A DNA stretch of 64,000 nt from positions 124,001 through 188,000 of the forward strand of contig CAKVLQ010000002.1 in the NCBI GenBank assembly GCA_934757845.1, read 5' to 3'. The notes under the pieces were generated by a model. That model was not told the DNA's origin. It saw only the letters and a list, made by a program, of their open reading frames with translations, and ran no database searches. Both the position numbers and the translations under genes were made by a program. Source of the DNA: an uncultured Clostridia bacterium (GTDB lineage Bacteria > Bacillota > Clostridia > Christensenellales > UBA1242). Positions 16,173 through 25,031 of the stretch are shown here, in pieces (position 1 is the first letter of the stretch; each line of letters opens with the position of its first letter).

Positions 16173-17678
16173 ATGGAAAAAATTTTAGAGTATTTTGAAG
16201 ATAATAAAGTTAATAATTTAAAGTTAGGCGAAGTTGTTTTTGAAAAAAGCAAAAAAGAACTTTTTCTAACTTTTTTGTGTGAAGAACAAAACTATGACGA
16301 AGTGATTAAAAACAAAAGTTATATTGAAAGTTTAGTTAAAAATTATGTTTCGCTTGACATTAATTATAGCGTAAAAATTATTAAAGCATTTTTAGATGAA
16401 GAAAGGCTTGAAAATTTGATTAGAAACTTTTTAAAAACGCACTTTGTTGCGTGCTTTTATAGTTTGAAAGAAATTAAAGTGTGCTGTTTGGACAATGCTT
16501 TTGATGTTAAAATGTTTTTAGCATTGTCGGACAATGAAATTGAACATATAAATAGTGAAGTTTTGAAGTTTTTGCAAAGCAGATATTTTTATAAATTCAA
16601 CATTAATTCTGTTAAGGTCGAAGCCAGTCAAAAGGGGCTTGAACAACATAAACAAGAGATTTTAAACAATTTGGTTGAGCCAATTTTGATTGAAAAAATG
16701 AAGGTTAATAAGATTGAAAATATAATTGGAGAAATTCAAGAAAACTCTTGTTATCCATTTGAATATTATAAAAATCCCGAAGAAAATATTTTTCTTTGTG
16801 GGCATCTTGAAAGCATTGAAGAAGTTGAATTTACAAAAAAAGATGGCGAAACAAAGTGGTTTAGATATTCGTTAAAAGTTAAATGTTTAGACAGCACTTT
16901 TAATGCAAGTTTGTTTCCAACCAAAAAGAATTTGGAAATTGTAAAGGCGATTGTTAGTGGCATTGATGTTATTATGCAAGGCAGTTTGGACAACTTTAAC
17001 AATAGTTTAAGTTTTAAGGTTAAAAGTTTGGCTAAATGTGAAATTTGCGAATATAACAAGCCAAAAAAAGTTTTAAATAAAGAATATAGTGATTATAGGT
17101 TTATTCACCCAAAAGAATATGTTGAAATTAACCAAGCAAATTTGTTTGATACTTTTGTGCAAAAAGATTATTTGCAAAACAATGAGTTTGTTGTGTTTGA
17201 CCTTGAAACCACAGGTCTTGATTACAAAACAAACAAAGTTACAGAAATTGGCGCTGTTAAAATTAAAAATGGGCGAATTGTTGAAACATTTTCTGGGTTT
17301 GTTAATCCACAGCAAAACATTAGCCAAGAAATTACAAGGCTTACAGGCATAACCAACGATATGGTTAAAGAAGCGCCAGTTTTGGAAGATGTTTTGCCTG
17401 ATTTTTACAAATTTTGCAAAAATTCAATTTTGGTTGGGCAAAATGTGCAATTTGACTTTGGATTTATTGATTATTATTCAAGGCAAATTGATTATGTGTT
17501 TTCAAATAAAATGGAAGATACTATGAATATTGCAAAAAAATATATCTTTTTGCGTAACTATAAACTAAAAACTATAAGCGAAGCATTGAATGTTCCACTG
17601 ATAAATGCACACAGGGCTATAAACGATGCTTTGGCAACTGCAAAAGTTTTTATAAAATTAATTGAAAAATTTTATTAA
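16173..17678 (+). CDS. PolC-like protein with N-terminal, OB and DEDDh exonuclease domains but no polymerase
   Basis: 501 residues. The N-terminal ~200 resemble the PolC N-terminal domains. An OB-fold region (NIFLCGHLESIEEVEF, FNASLFPTKKN) follows at about 208-290. A complete DEDDh 3'-5' exonuclease lies at about 330-500: VVFDLETTGLD, VGQNVQFDFGFID and HRAINDALA hold the catalytic residues. PolC is normally ~1,400 residues with PHP, palm, fingers and tail. Here the frame ends cleanly with TAA and is followed by the rimP promoter, in the place where polC usually stands before rimP. No frameshift remnant of the polymerase is visible. It could act as a nuclease or proofreading helper. No clear ribosome binding site precedes the ATG. 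Confidence 0.8.
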   Translation: MEKILEYFEDNKVNNLKLGEVVFEKSKKELFLTFLCEEQNYDEVIKNKSYIESLVKNYVSLDINYSVKIIKAFLDEERLENLIRNFLKTHFVACFYSLKEIKVCCLDNAFDVKMFLALSDNEIEHINSEVLKFLQSRYFYKFNINSVKVEASQKGLEQHKQEILNNLVEPILIEKMKVNKIENIIGEIQENSCYPFEYYKNPEENIFLCGHLESIEEVEFTKKDGETKWFRYSLKVKCLDSTFNASLFPTKKNLEIVKAIVSGIDVIMQGSLDNFNNSLSFKVKSLAKCEICEYNKPKKVLNKEYSDYRFIHPKEYVEINQANLFDTFVQKDYLQNNEFVVFDLETTGLDYKTNKVTEIGAVKIKNGRIVETFSGFVNPQQNISQEITRLTGITNDMVKEAPVLEDVLPDFYKFCKNSILVGQNVQFDFGFIDYYSRQIDYVFSNKMEDTMNIAKKYIFLRNYKLKTISEALNVPLINAHRAINDALATAKVFIKLIEKFY

Positions 17679-17683
17679 AATTG

Positions 17684-17712
17684 TTGCAAAAATTATTTGT
17701 ATATGATAAAAT
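17684..17712 (+). promoter_or_regulatory. Promoter of the rimP-nusA-infB operon
   Basis: TTGCAA, 17 bp, TAAAAT; expected transcription start near 17719. Confidence 0.65.
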
Positions 17713-17718
17713 GATGTT

Positions 17719-17772
17719 ACTAGGTTAGGAGTGGGCAAAAAGGTCCGCTCCTAATTGTTAAAAAGGAAGGTT
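17719..17772 (+). promoter_or_regulatory. rimP leader hairpin
   Basis: TTAGGAGTGG (17725-17734) pairs with CCGCTCCTAA (17745-17754) around a GCAAAAAGGT loop, with one G-U pair. It begins right after the predicted transcription start. A conserved GAGTGGG-type hairpin ahead of rimP is known in many bacteria (rimP leader); position and motif agree. There is no T run next to it, so it is not a plain terminator. Confidence 0.65.
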
Positions 17773-18222
17773 ATGAATAAGGCAAAAATTATTGAAGATG
17801 TTACAAACTTAACAAAACCTATTGTTGAACAACTTGGTTATGAATTTGTTGAAGCAAAATATGACGAAGTTGAAGGCGAAAGATATATTACAATAATCAT
17901 TTTCAGCGAAAAGGGTATAAGTTTTGACGATTGCAAAATTGTGTCAAAGGCGGTTGATGCTCCTCTTGACGAACTTAATCCAACCAATGATTTAAGTTAT
18001 AGTTTGAATGTTTCAAGTTTGGGGCTTGATAGACCAATAAAAACCAAACGAGATTTTGAACGATTTTTAAACAAAGAGATTGAAATTTTTGTTGATGGCA
18101 AAAAATTTGTTGGTTCGGTTGAAAGCGTTAGTGATGAAAGCGTTAAACTTAAAGTTAAAAATGTAACAAAAACAATAAAATTAACCCAAGATTTTAAGGC
18201 GATGCCTTATATAAAATTTTAA
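17773..18222 (+). CDS. rimP: Ribosome maturation factor RimP
   Basis: Needed for 30S subunit maturation. The N-terminal VEQLGYEFVEAKYDEVEGER and the middle DDCKIVSKAVDAPLDE and SLNVSSLGLDRPI motifs are typical of RimP, followed by the C-terminal Sm-like barrel. 149 residues from the ATG at 17773 behind AAGGAAGG. First gene of the rimP-nusA-ylxR-infB-rbfA operon, in standard order. Confidence 0.94.
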   Translation: MNKAKIIEDVTNLTKPIVEQLGYEFVEAKYDEVEGERYITIIIFSEKGISFDDCKIVSKAVDAPLDELNPTNDLSYSLNVSSLGLDRPIKTKRDFERFLNKEIEIFVDGKKFVGSVESVSDESVKLKVKNVTKTIKLTQDFKAMPYIKF

Positions 18223-18233
18223 AGGAGAATATC

Positions 18234-19340
18234 ATGATAAGTAAAGATTTTTTTCAAGCACTAGACGATTTTGAAAGAGAAAGAAAAATTAGCAAGGAGA
18301 GTTTTATCAAGGCACTTGAAACTGCTTTAACTTCGGCATATAAAAAACATATTGGCGAAGCAAAAATGGCAAGCGTTAAACTTAATCCGGAAAAAAACAC
18401 AATAAAAGTTTATTCATATAAAGAAGTTAAAGAAGAAGTTGAAGACCCAGACAAAGAAATTAGTTTGGAAGACGCAAGAAACATAAAAAAATCATATAAA
18501 ATTGGTGATTTGGTTGAAAAAGAAGAAACTCCAAAAGACTTTGGAAGAATTGCTGCTCAAACTGCAAAACAAGTTGTTATGCAAAAACTTCGAGAACTTG
18601 AACGAGAACGAATGATTGGCGAAATTACTGAAAAAGAAGATGAAATTGTTACTGGCGTTGTTAGACGAATTGAAGGCAAAAATGTTTTTGTTGAAATTGG
18701 AAACAATGGACTAGAAGCAATAATGACAGAACAAGACCAAATTAAAGGTGAAAAATATTACCTTAACACAAAAATAAAAGTTTATGTTAAAAAAATAAAA
18801 GAAGATGATGTTAAATCGCCTGTTGTTCAAGTTTCAAGAGCAAACATTGGTTTTGTTAGAAAATTATTTGAACTTGAAGTTCCTGAAATTCAAAACGGAG
18901 AAGTTGAAATTAAAGGCATTAGCCGTGAAGCGGGAGTAAGAACAAAAATTGCGGTTTATTCTCCTAACGAAAACATTGATGCTGTTGGTGCTTGTGTTGG
19001 CAACAGAGGAATGAGAATTAACACGATTGTAAATGAACTTAATGGCGAAAAAATTGATATTATTTTGTGGTCTGACGACCCACTTGTTTATGTGGCAAGA
19101 GCATTAAGTCCTGGAAAAGTAAATTCTGTTAGTTTTGTTGATGAAAAAACAACACGAGCGATTGTTCCTGATGATAAATTATCACTTGCAATCGGTGCGG
19201 GCGGAATTAATGTAAGGCTTGCTGCAAGGCTTGTTGGCATAAAAATTGATGTTAAAGCCGAAAGCAGTAAAGAAGAAAAACCAGTTGTTAACACATTTGA
19301 AGATTTACCAACAGATTTAGATGATATGTTTAAGGATTAA
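18234..19340 (+). CDS. nusA: Transcription termination/antitermination factor NusA
   Basis: Binds RNA polymerase and nascent RNA to control pausing and termination. Domains in order: N-terminal domain (FFQALDDFERERKISKESF), S1 domain near 130-195 (ITGVVRRIEGKNVFVEIG-like), then KH1 and KH2 (DAVGACVGNRGMRINTIVNE; LSLAIGAGGINVRLAARL). 368 residues, the compact Bacillota form without acidic repeats. AAGGAG precedes the ATG, 11 bases after rimP. Confidence 0.95.
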   Translation: MISKDFFQALDDFERERKISKESFIKALETALTSAYKKHIGEAKMASVKLNPEKNTIKVYSYKEVKEEVEDPDKEISLEDARNIKKSYKIGDLVEKEETPKDFGRIAAQTAKQVVMQKLRELERERMIGEITEKEDEIVTGVVRRIEGKNVFVEIGNNGLEAIMTEQDQIKGEKYYLNTKIKVYVKKIKEDDVKSPVVQVSRANIGFVRKLFELEVPEIQNGEVEIKGISREAGVRTKIAVYSPNENIDAVGACVGNRGMRINTIVNELNGEKIDIILWSDDPLVYVARALSPGKVNSVSFVDEKTTRAIVPDDKLSLAIGAGGINVRLAARLVGIKIDVKAESSKEEKPVVNTFEDLPTDLDDMFKD

Positions 19341-19341
19341 T

Positions 19342-19599
19342 ATGAAAAATATGCGAACTTGCATTGCTTGCAGACAAAAGTTTGACAAGCAAAAAACAAA
19401 TTTGATTAAAATTTCAAAAATCAAAGACAAAGTTGTGATTGAAAATGCAAAAGAAGGCAGAAGTTGTTATGTTTGTTATAATGATGAATGCATAAACAAA
19501 ACAATTAAAAATAAACTAATTAACAAGGCTTTTAAGTGTTGCGTTAATAATGAAGTTTATGATAAACTTGAAAATATTAAGGGGAAATATGATAAATAA
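19342..19599 (+). CDS. ylxR: YlxR (DUF448) RNA-binding protein
   Basis: Small nucleic-acid-binding protein encoded between nusA and infB. The signature RTCIACRQKFDKQ is at the start and the GRSCYVC segment near residue 52 replaces the usual GRGAYVC. 85 residues from the ATG one base after the nusA stop. The infB start overlaps its end by 11 bases. The ylxQ (L7Ae-like) gene that often follows is absent. Confidence 0.88.
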   Translation: MKNMRTCIACRQKFDKQKTNLIKISKIKDKVVIENAKEGRSCYVCYNDECINKTIKNKLINKAFKCCVNNEVYDKLENIKGKYDK

Positions 19600-22018
19600 A
19601 GAAGAAAACAACAAAATTGAAAACATTAAAAACCTAGAAAATTTATTAAACAACAAAGTTGTTGAAACAAGTGTTTTGGAACTTAAAAAAGCCAAAGATA
19701 GTTTGGTTGCTTTTTGTGATAAACTTGCCGAAAAGTTTAATTCAATAAAAGTTGCTCAAATTGAAGAAGCAAAAGAGCAAGAAAGGCAAGAAAAAGAAAA
19801 GCAAAGAGTTCTTTTACAACAACAAAAACTTCAAAAGCAACAAATTGAAGCCAAAAAACCTTTTGAAAGAAATTTTGACAAACAAAACAGACCAAATAAT
19901 TTTGAAAGGAAATTTGATGGCGAAAAACGACCATTTAACAAGCCTTTTAACAAAGAAAACAAACCTTTTGGTAATGCGTTTAATAAAAACGGATTTGGTC
20001 CAAAACCTTTTTCAAGACCAACTGGAGCAAGACCACTGAACACGGGGAAAGGCAGTTTTGTTGAACCTTTAATTGATTTGAAAGAAAAAGAACGAACAAG
20101 AATTAAGAAAAAACCAACCGAACAAACTCAAGAAAAGAAAACTTTAAACAAAAAAGCACAATTCAAAATGAGTTTGGTTAATGACGATTTAAACGAAAGT
20201 GAAAGCGTTAAATATAGACGAGTTAAAACCAAAAAAGAAAAAGTGCAAGAACAAGTTATTTCGGTTATTGACAAAGCCGTTATGGACACTGAAACAATTT
20301 CTGTTAAAGATTTAAGTGAAAAAATTGGAAAACCAGTTGCAGAAATTGTTAAAAAATTGTTTATCTTGGGCATTATGAGCACTATCAATAGTTCTATTGA
20401 CTTTGAAACAGCAGAACTTGTTTGCAGTGAACTTGGTGTTACACTTGAATATAAAAAACCTGAAAGTTTTGAAGAAAAACTTAACAAAATGGTGGGTTCT
20501 TCTGCTGGCGAAAACTTGGTAAGACGAGCCCCTGTTGTTACTGTTATGGGCCATGTAGACCACGGAAAAACTTCGCTTTTGGACGCTATTAGGAAAACAA
20601 ATGTTATTAGTGGCGAAGCAGGCGGAATAACACAACATATTGGTGCTTATACTGTTAAAATTAATGACCAAATGATAACATTTATCGACACTCCTGGTCA
20701 TGCTGCGTTCACGGCAATGCGAGAAAGGGGCGCAAACATAACCGATGTGGCAATTTTGGTGGTTGCTGCTGATGACGGGCTTATGCCACAAACTTTGGAA
20801 GCAATAAAACACATTAAAAATGCCAAAGTTCCAATGGTTGTTGCTATAAACAAGATTGATAAACCAACTGCAAATGTTGAAAAAGTTAAACAACAACTAG
20901 CTGACCATGATGTTTTGAGTGATGAATGGGGTGGCGACACAATTATGGTGCCAATAAGTGCAAAACAAAATCAAAACATTGACAAATTGCTTGAAATGGT
21001 GCTTTTGCAGGCCGAAGTGCTTGACCTTAAAGCCGACCCAACTCAAAAGGCAACAGGTTCGGTTATCGAATCTAAACTTGACAAAGGTAAAGGTCCAGTT
21101 GCAACAATTTTGGTTCAAAACGGAACTTTGCGTGTTGGCGACACAATGGTTTGTGGGCTTGCAATGGGCAGAATTAGGGCTATGATAGACGAAAAAGGCA
21201 AAAATGTTAAGTCGGTTGGTCCTAGTATGCCAATTTCGGTTTTGGGGCTTGATGCTGTGCCAGAAGCAGGCGATAAAGCCTATGTTGTTGACGAAAAAAT
21301 GTCAAAACAACTTATTGAAGAAAGAAAAACAAAACTTAAACGAGACCGTGTTTCAAATGCTAGTGGTGTTTCTGCCGAAGATTTGTTCCACAAAGCCGAA
21401 GACAATATGAAAAAACAACTTAATGTTATTATAAAAGCCGATGTTCAAGGCTCTAACGAAGCATTAAGAGAAAGTGTTTTGGCTATTCAAAGTGATGAAG
21501 TTAAAGTTAATGTTATTTCAAACTCTGTTGGAAATGTTAACGAAACTGATGCAAACCTTGCAAAAACCACAAATTCTATTATCATTTGCTTTAACACAAA
21601 AGCCGATAATAAGGCAAAAGATATTATTGAAAAAGAAAAAGTCGAAATTTATTATTCAAAAATTATTTATGATGTGATAGACTTTTTGACAAACAAAATG
21701 AAAAGTATGTTTGCACCAAAATTCAACGAAATTTACACTGGAACTGCCGAAGTTAGAATGGTTTATAAAATCACTGGCGTGGGAATTGTTGCGGGAAGCA
21801 TTGTTCTTGACGGAAAAATTCAAAGGGGCGCTCTTTGCAAGGTTTTAAGGGGAAATGAAGAAATTGGCTCTTACAAACTTGATGGCTTAAAAATTAAAAA
21901 AGACGATGTTAAAGAAGTTGGCGTTACTTTTGAATGCGGAATTAAACTTGATGGCTTTGAAAAATTTGAAGTTGGCGACAAAATTGTGGCTTATAATCTT
22001 GAAAAAGTTATTTTTTAG
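19589..22018 (+). CDS. infB: Translation initiation factor IF-2
   Basis: GTPase that brings initiator tRNA to the 30S subunit. 809 residues. The N-terminal ~200 are a low-complexity linker with repeats such as FERNFDKQNRP and FNKPFNKENKPF, then an IF2-N domain (ISVKDLSEKIGKP). The G domain has GHVDHGKTSLLD, DTPGHAAF and NKID. The C-terminal domains II-IV follow. The start is the ATG at 19589 behind AAGGGG, overlapping ylxR. The linker is rich in Lys, Asn, Phe and is specific to this lineage. Confidence 0.96.
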   Translation: MINKEENNKIENIKNLENLLNNKVVETSVLELKKAKDSLVAFCDKLAEKFNSIKVAQIEEAKEQERQEKEKQRVLLQQQKLQKQQIEAKKPFERNFDKQNRPNNFERKFDGEKRPFNKPFNKENKPFGNAFNKNGFGPKPFSRPTGARPLNTGKGSFVEPLIDLKEKERTRIKKKPTEQTQEKKTLNKKAQFKMSLVNDDLNESESVKYRRVKTKKEKVQEQVISVIDKAVMDTETISVKDLSEKIGKPVAEIVKKLFILGIMSTINSSIDFETAELVCSELGVTLEYKKPESFEEKLNKMVGSSAGENLVRRAPVVTVMGHVDHGKTSLLDAIRKTNVISGEAGGITQHIGAYTVKINDQMITFIDTPGHAAFTAMRERGANITDVAILVVAADDGLMPQTLEAIKHIKNAKVPMVVAINKIDKPTANVEKVKQQLADHDVLSDEWGGDTIMVPISAKQNQNIDKLLEMVLLQAEVLDLKADPTQKATGSVIESKLDKGKGPVATILVQNGTLRVGDTMVCGLAMGRIRAMIDEKGKNVKSVGPSMPISVLGLDAVPEAGDKAYVVDEKMSKQLIEERKTKLKRDRVSNASGVSAEDLFHKAEDNMKKQLNVIIKADVQGSNEALRESVLAIQSDEVKVNVISNSVGNVNETDANLAKTTNSIIICFNTKADNKAKDIIEKEKVEIYYSKIIYDVIDFLTNKMKSMFAPKFNEIYTGTAEVRMVYKITGVGIVAGSIVLDGKIQRGALCKVLRGNEEIGSYKLDGLKIKKDDVKEVGVTFECGIKLDGFEKFEVGDKIVAYNLEKVIF

Positions 22019-22027
22019 GAGAAAACT

Positions 22028-22375
22028 ATGTCTAACAGAATTTTGAAAATTAACAGCGAAATTCAAAAAGAATTATCAAAACTTATTTCTTATAAACTTG
22101 AAGACCCTAGACTTGATGGGGTCTTTGTTTCGGTTTTAGATGTTGACACTTCGCCTGATTTAAGCCATGCAAGAATAAAACTTTCAATTTTTCCAGACAG
22201 CAAAAAACAGCAAAGTTTTTTTATCATAAAAAACAGCACTCCATTTTTAAGGCGTGAAATTGCAAAAAATGTTAAATTGAGAGTAACTCCTGAACTTGTT
22301 TTTGTTTTGGACGAAGGGGCAACAAACGAACAAAGAATTAATGAACTTTTAAAAGGGATTAAAGATGATAAATAA
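22028..22375 (+). CDS. rbfA: 30S ribosome-binding factor RbfA
   Basis: Cold-adaptation and 16S 5'-end maturation factor. The KH-like fold is seen in LEDPRLDGVFVSVLDVDTSP, ARIKLSIFPDSKK, and LRREIAKNVKLRVTPELVFV near the end. 115 residues, normal. It overlaps nrnA by 11 bases at the ATGATAAATAA junction. Confidence 0.93.
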   Translation: MSNRILKINSEIQKELSKLISYKLEDPRLDGVFVSVLDVDTSPDLSHARIKLSIFPDSKKQQSFFIIKNSTPFLRREIAKNVKLRVTPELVFVLDEGATNEQRINELLKGIKDDK

Positions 22376-23330
22376 AATTAAAAATTTAATTGACAATTCA
22401 AAAAATATTGCAATTTTCTTTCATGTTAATCCTGATGGTGATGCGATTGGCTCTGCAAAAGCCCTTAAACACGCTTTAAATGGGCTTAACAAAAAAGTTG
22501 TAATTTTTTCGCAAGACAATATTGAAAAGTTGAGTTTTTTAGATTGTGATGACATCTGTTTAAATATAACAAACGAAAAATTTGACATTGGTTTTGTGCT
22601 TGATTGTGGTGAAATTAAACGAATTGGCACAATGGAAGCAGTTTTGAAAAATTGCAAAAATGTTGTGAATATTGACCATCATCTTAACAATGAAAATTTC
22701 ACGGAATATAAGATTGTAGACACAAAAGCAAGTTCAACCTGCGAAATTATATATTATTTTTTGAAAGGGCTTAATTTTGAGTTTGATGAAAAAATAAAAA
22801 TTGCTTTATATCTGGGTTTGGCAACTGACAGCGGTTGTTTTATGTATAACATAAACAAAAATATTTATAGTGTTGCAAAAAATTTAAGTGAAGGCATTGA
22901 AAGCAAAATTGAACAAATGAACTATGAACTTTTTAGAGAAAAAAGTTTTGGCGAAACAAAACTTTTGGGCGTGGCAATCACAAAACTTGAAAGTTATTAT
23001 TCTGGCAAACTTGCTATCACTGATATTTTGCAAAAAGACTTAAAAGAATTTGATGTTTCATTAAATTACACTCCCAGCATAGTGTTTTTGCTTTCAGGTC
23101 TTAAAAACTTTGATGTTATTTGTGTTATTTGCGAAGAAAAATTTGGAGTTTTTAAAGCTGCTTTTAGAAGCAATAAAGTTGATGTTTGTGCTTTGGCACA
23201 AAAGTTTGGTGGCGGTGGGCATAAGTTTGCATCTGGTTGCAAAATTTATGGAAACAAAAACACCGTTAAAAAGAAAATTCTTGAAAAAGTGCAGGAATAT
23301 TTTGATGAACGGAATAATAAATGTCTATAA
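22365..23330 (+). CDS. nrnA: NrnA-type DHH/DHHA1 oligoribonuclease and pAp phosphatase
   Basis: Degrades nanoRNAs and 3',5'-pAp. DHH motifs are visible: HVNPDGDAIGSAKAL at about 20-34, VLDCGE near 84 and NIDHHLNN near 105, with TDSGCF further on. The C-terminal DHHA1 motif GGGGHKFASGCKI is at about 284-296. 321 residues, normal length. It overlaps rbfA at its start and truB by 26 bases at its end. Confidence 0.92.
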   Translation: MINKIKNLIDNSKNIAIFFHVNPDGDAIGSAKALKHALNGLNKKVVIFSQDNIEKLSFLDCDDICLNITNEKFDIGFVLDCGEIKRIGTMEAVLKNCKNVVNIDHHLNNENFTEYKIVDTKASSTCEIIYYFLKGLNFEFDEKIKIALYLGLATDSGCFMYNINKNIYSVAKNLSEGIESKIEQMNYELFREKSFGETKLLGVAITKLESYYSGKLAITDILQKDLKEFDVSLNYTPSIVFLLSGLKNFDVICVICEEKFGVFKAAFRSNKVDVCALAQKFGGGGHKFASGCKIYGNKNTVKKKILEKVQEYFDERNNKCL

Positions 23331-24162
23331 ACCAGCAGGAATGTCTAGCAACTTTGTTTTGACAAAACTTAAAAAACAACTTGACATAAAAAAAATGGGG
23401 CATTTGGGAACTCTTGATCCGCTTGCCAGTGGCGTTTTGCCAGTTATGGTAAACAAAGGCACAAAACTTTTTGAATTTTATCTTAACAAAAACAAGGTTT
23501 ATAGAGCGGTTTTTTGCTTTGGAAAACAAACCGACACACTTGATAGTGAAGGGAAAGTTATAAAAACTTGTGATTATATTCCAACAAAAGACGAAATTGA
23601 AAAGCAAATGCAAGTTCTTGTTGGTAAGATTAGTCAAATTCCGCCAAATTTTAGTGCTAAAAACATTAATGGACAGCGTGCTTATGATTTGGCACGAAAA
23701 GGTGAATCGTTCGAATTAAAGCCAAAAGAAGTTAAAATTTTTGATTTTAAACTGATATCTCAAATTTCAAAAAACAGTTTTTTGTTTGAAATTGCTTGTT
23801 CAAGCGGAACTTATATAAGAAGTTTGGCAAGAGATTTGGGCAATTTAACGGGTTCGTGTGCGTTTATGGGGGCATTAATTAGAACAAAAAGCGGAAATTT
23901 TGATATTTTAGAGTCAACTTTATTCAAAAATTTGACAAAAGAAAATTGTTTTGATAAAATAATAAGGCTTGAAGATTTGCTTGAAAATCAAAAACGAATT
24001 GATGTTGAAGACGAATTTTTTAAGCAAATAACAAATGGTGTTAAGTTGAAAGTGAATTTTGAAGATGCAAAAAATGTTGTGGTTTATTGCAAAAACACTT
24101 TAATAGGCATTGGAAATGTGAAAAATCATTTGCTTTCAATTTCAACGAATTTGCAAAATTAG
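23305..24162 (+). CDS. truB: tRNA pseudouridine-55 synthase TruB
   Basis: Makes pseudouridine 55 in the T loop. N-terminal NGIINVYKPAGMSSNFVL and the catalytic Asp in GTLDPLASGVLPV are clear, followed by KVYRAVFCFGKQTDTLD and the SGTYIRSLARDLG motif. 285 residues from the ATG at 23305; the longer open frame upstream lies inside nrnA in another frame. Expected place in the operon after nrnA. Confidence 0.95.
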   Translation: MNGIINVYKPAGMSSNFVLTKLKKQLDIKKMGHLGTLDPLASGVLPVMVNKGTKLFEFYLNKNKVYRAVFCFGKQTDTLDSEGKVIKTCDYIPTKDEIEKQMQVLVGKISQIPPNFSAKNINGQRAYDLARKGESFELKPKEVKIFDFKLISQISKNSFLFEIACSSGTYIRSLARDLGNLTGSCAFMGALIRTKSGNFDILESTLFKNLTKENCFDKIIRLEDLLENQKRIDVEDEFFKQITNGVKLKVNFEDAKNVVVYCKNTLIGIGNVKNHLLSISTNLQN

Positions 24163-24167
24163 GTGTT

Positions 24168-25031
24168 ATGGTAAGATTTGGTCCTAGTGGGAATGATGAA
24201 CAATTTTATAGTGATGGATATTCAAAAACCATTGATGCTTTTGCTTGGGTTAAAAAACTTGGGCTTGAATTGTTTGAATATTCGCTTGGAAACGGAATAA
24301 CCTTAAAACCAGAAACGGCAAAACTTATGGGCATTGAAGCACAAAAACAAGGCATTGAAGTTAGTGTTCATGCACCATATTTCATTAATTTTGCAAACGA
24401 AAGTGCCGAAGCAAGGCAAAAGTCGATAAATTATGTTGTTAATAGTTTAAAACTTTTAGATGCTTTTGATGGCAAAAAACTTGTTGTTCACAGCGGAACA
24501 ACGCTTGGAAAGCCAAGAAATGAGGCTTTAAAAATTTTGTATGAAGGCTATGATGCACTTTTGAACGAAATTTATAAACAAAACCTTAATAACTTTTTTA
24601 TTTGCCCAGAAACTATGGGGAAATATTCGCAAATTGGAAGTTATGAAGAAATTGTTGACCTTTGCAAACTCGATAAATGTTTAATTCCAACTTTTGATTT
24701 TGGGCACATTAATTGTGTTATGCAGGGTGGGCTTAAAACCGAAGATGACTTTAAAAAAATTATTGATTATGCAATGGATAATTTGGGAGAGTTTAAAACA
24801 AACAGTTTGCACATACATTTTTCAAAAATTGCCTATACGGATAAAGGCGAACTTAAACATCTTGATTTGTCAAGCACCGAGTTTGGTCCTGATTTTGAAA
24901 AATTAGCACGGGTTATAAAAGAATATAACCTTAATCCAACAGTTATTTGTGAGTCTAAGGGAAAAATGGCAACTGACGCCCTTATACTTAAAAATATATA
25001 TTATAATTTAGGAGGAGAAAATAAATGTTAA
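24168..25031 (+). CDS. Endonuclease IV-like TIM-barrel protein (AP endonuclease family 2)
   Basis: 287 residues with the metal-ligand pattern of deoxyribonuclease IV: VSVHAPYFINFAN, VVHSGTTLGK, FICPETMGKYSQIG, PTFDFGHIN, LHIHFSKI and VICESKG. These are the His/Glu/Asp positions that bind three Zn ions at abasic sites. It could be a true Nfo or a diverged family-2 endonuclease; the ligands are all present so activity is likely. It sits four bases after truB and overlaps efp by seven bases. The ribosomal-folate gene ribF, a frequent truB neighbour, is not here. Confidence 0.8.
   Translation: MVRFGPSGNDEQFYSDGYSKTIDAFAWVKKLGLELFEYSLGNGITLKPETAKLMGIEAQKQGIEVSVHAPYFINFANESAEARQKSINYVVNSLKLLDAFDGKKLVVHSGTTLGKPRNEALKILYEGYDALLNEIYKQNLNNFFICPETMGKYSQIGSYEEIVDLCKLDKCLIPTFDFGHINCVMQGGLKTEDDFKKIIDYAMDNLGEFKTNSLHIHFSKIAYTDKGELKHLDLSSTEFGPDFEKLARVIKEYNLNPTVICESKGKMATDALILKNIYYNLGGENKC

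Noticed and set aside
17678..17760. Frameshift hiding the rest of polC
   Set aside because: The sequence after the stop is a promoter, leader hairpin and rimP; no polymerase-like peptide in any frame.
20312..20896. 194-residue minus-strand frame inside infB
   Set aside because: Lies opposite the conserved GTPase domain; composition of an antisense frame.
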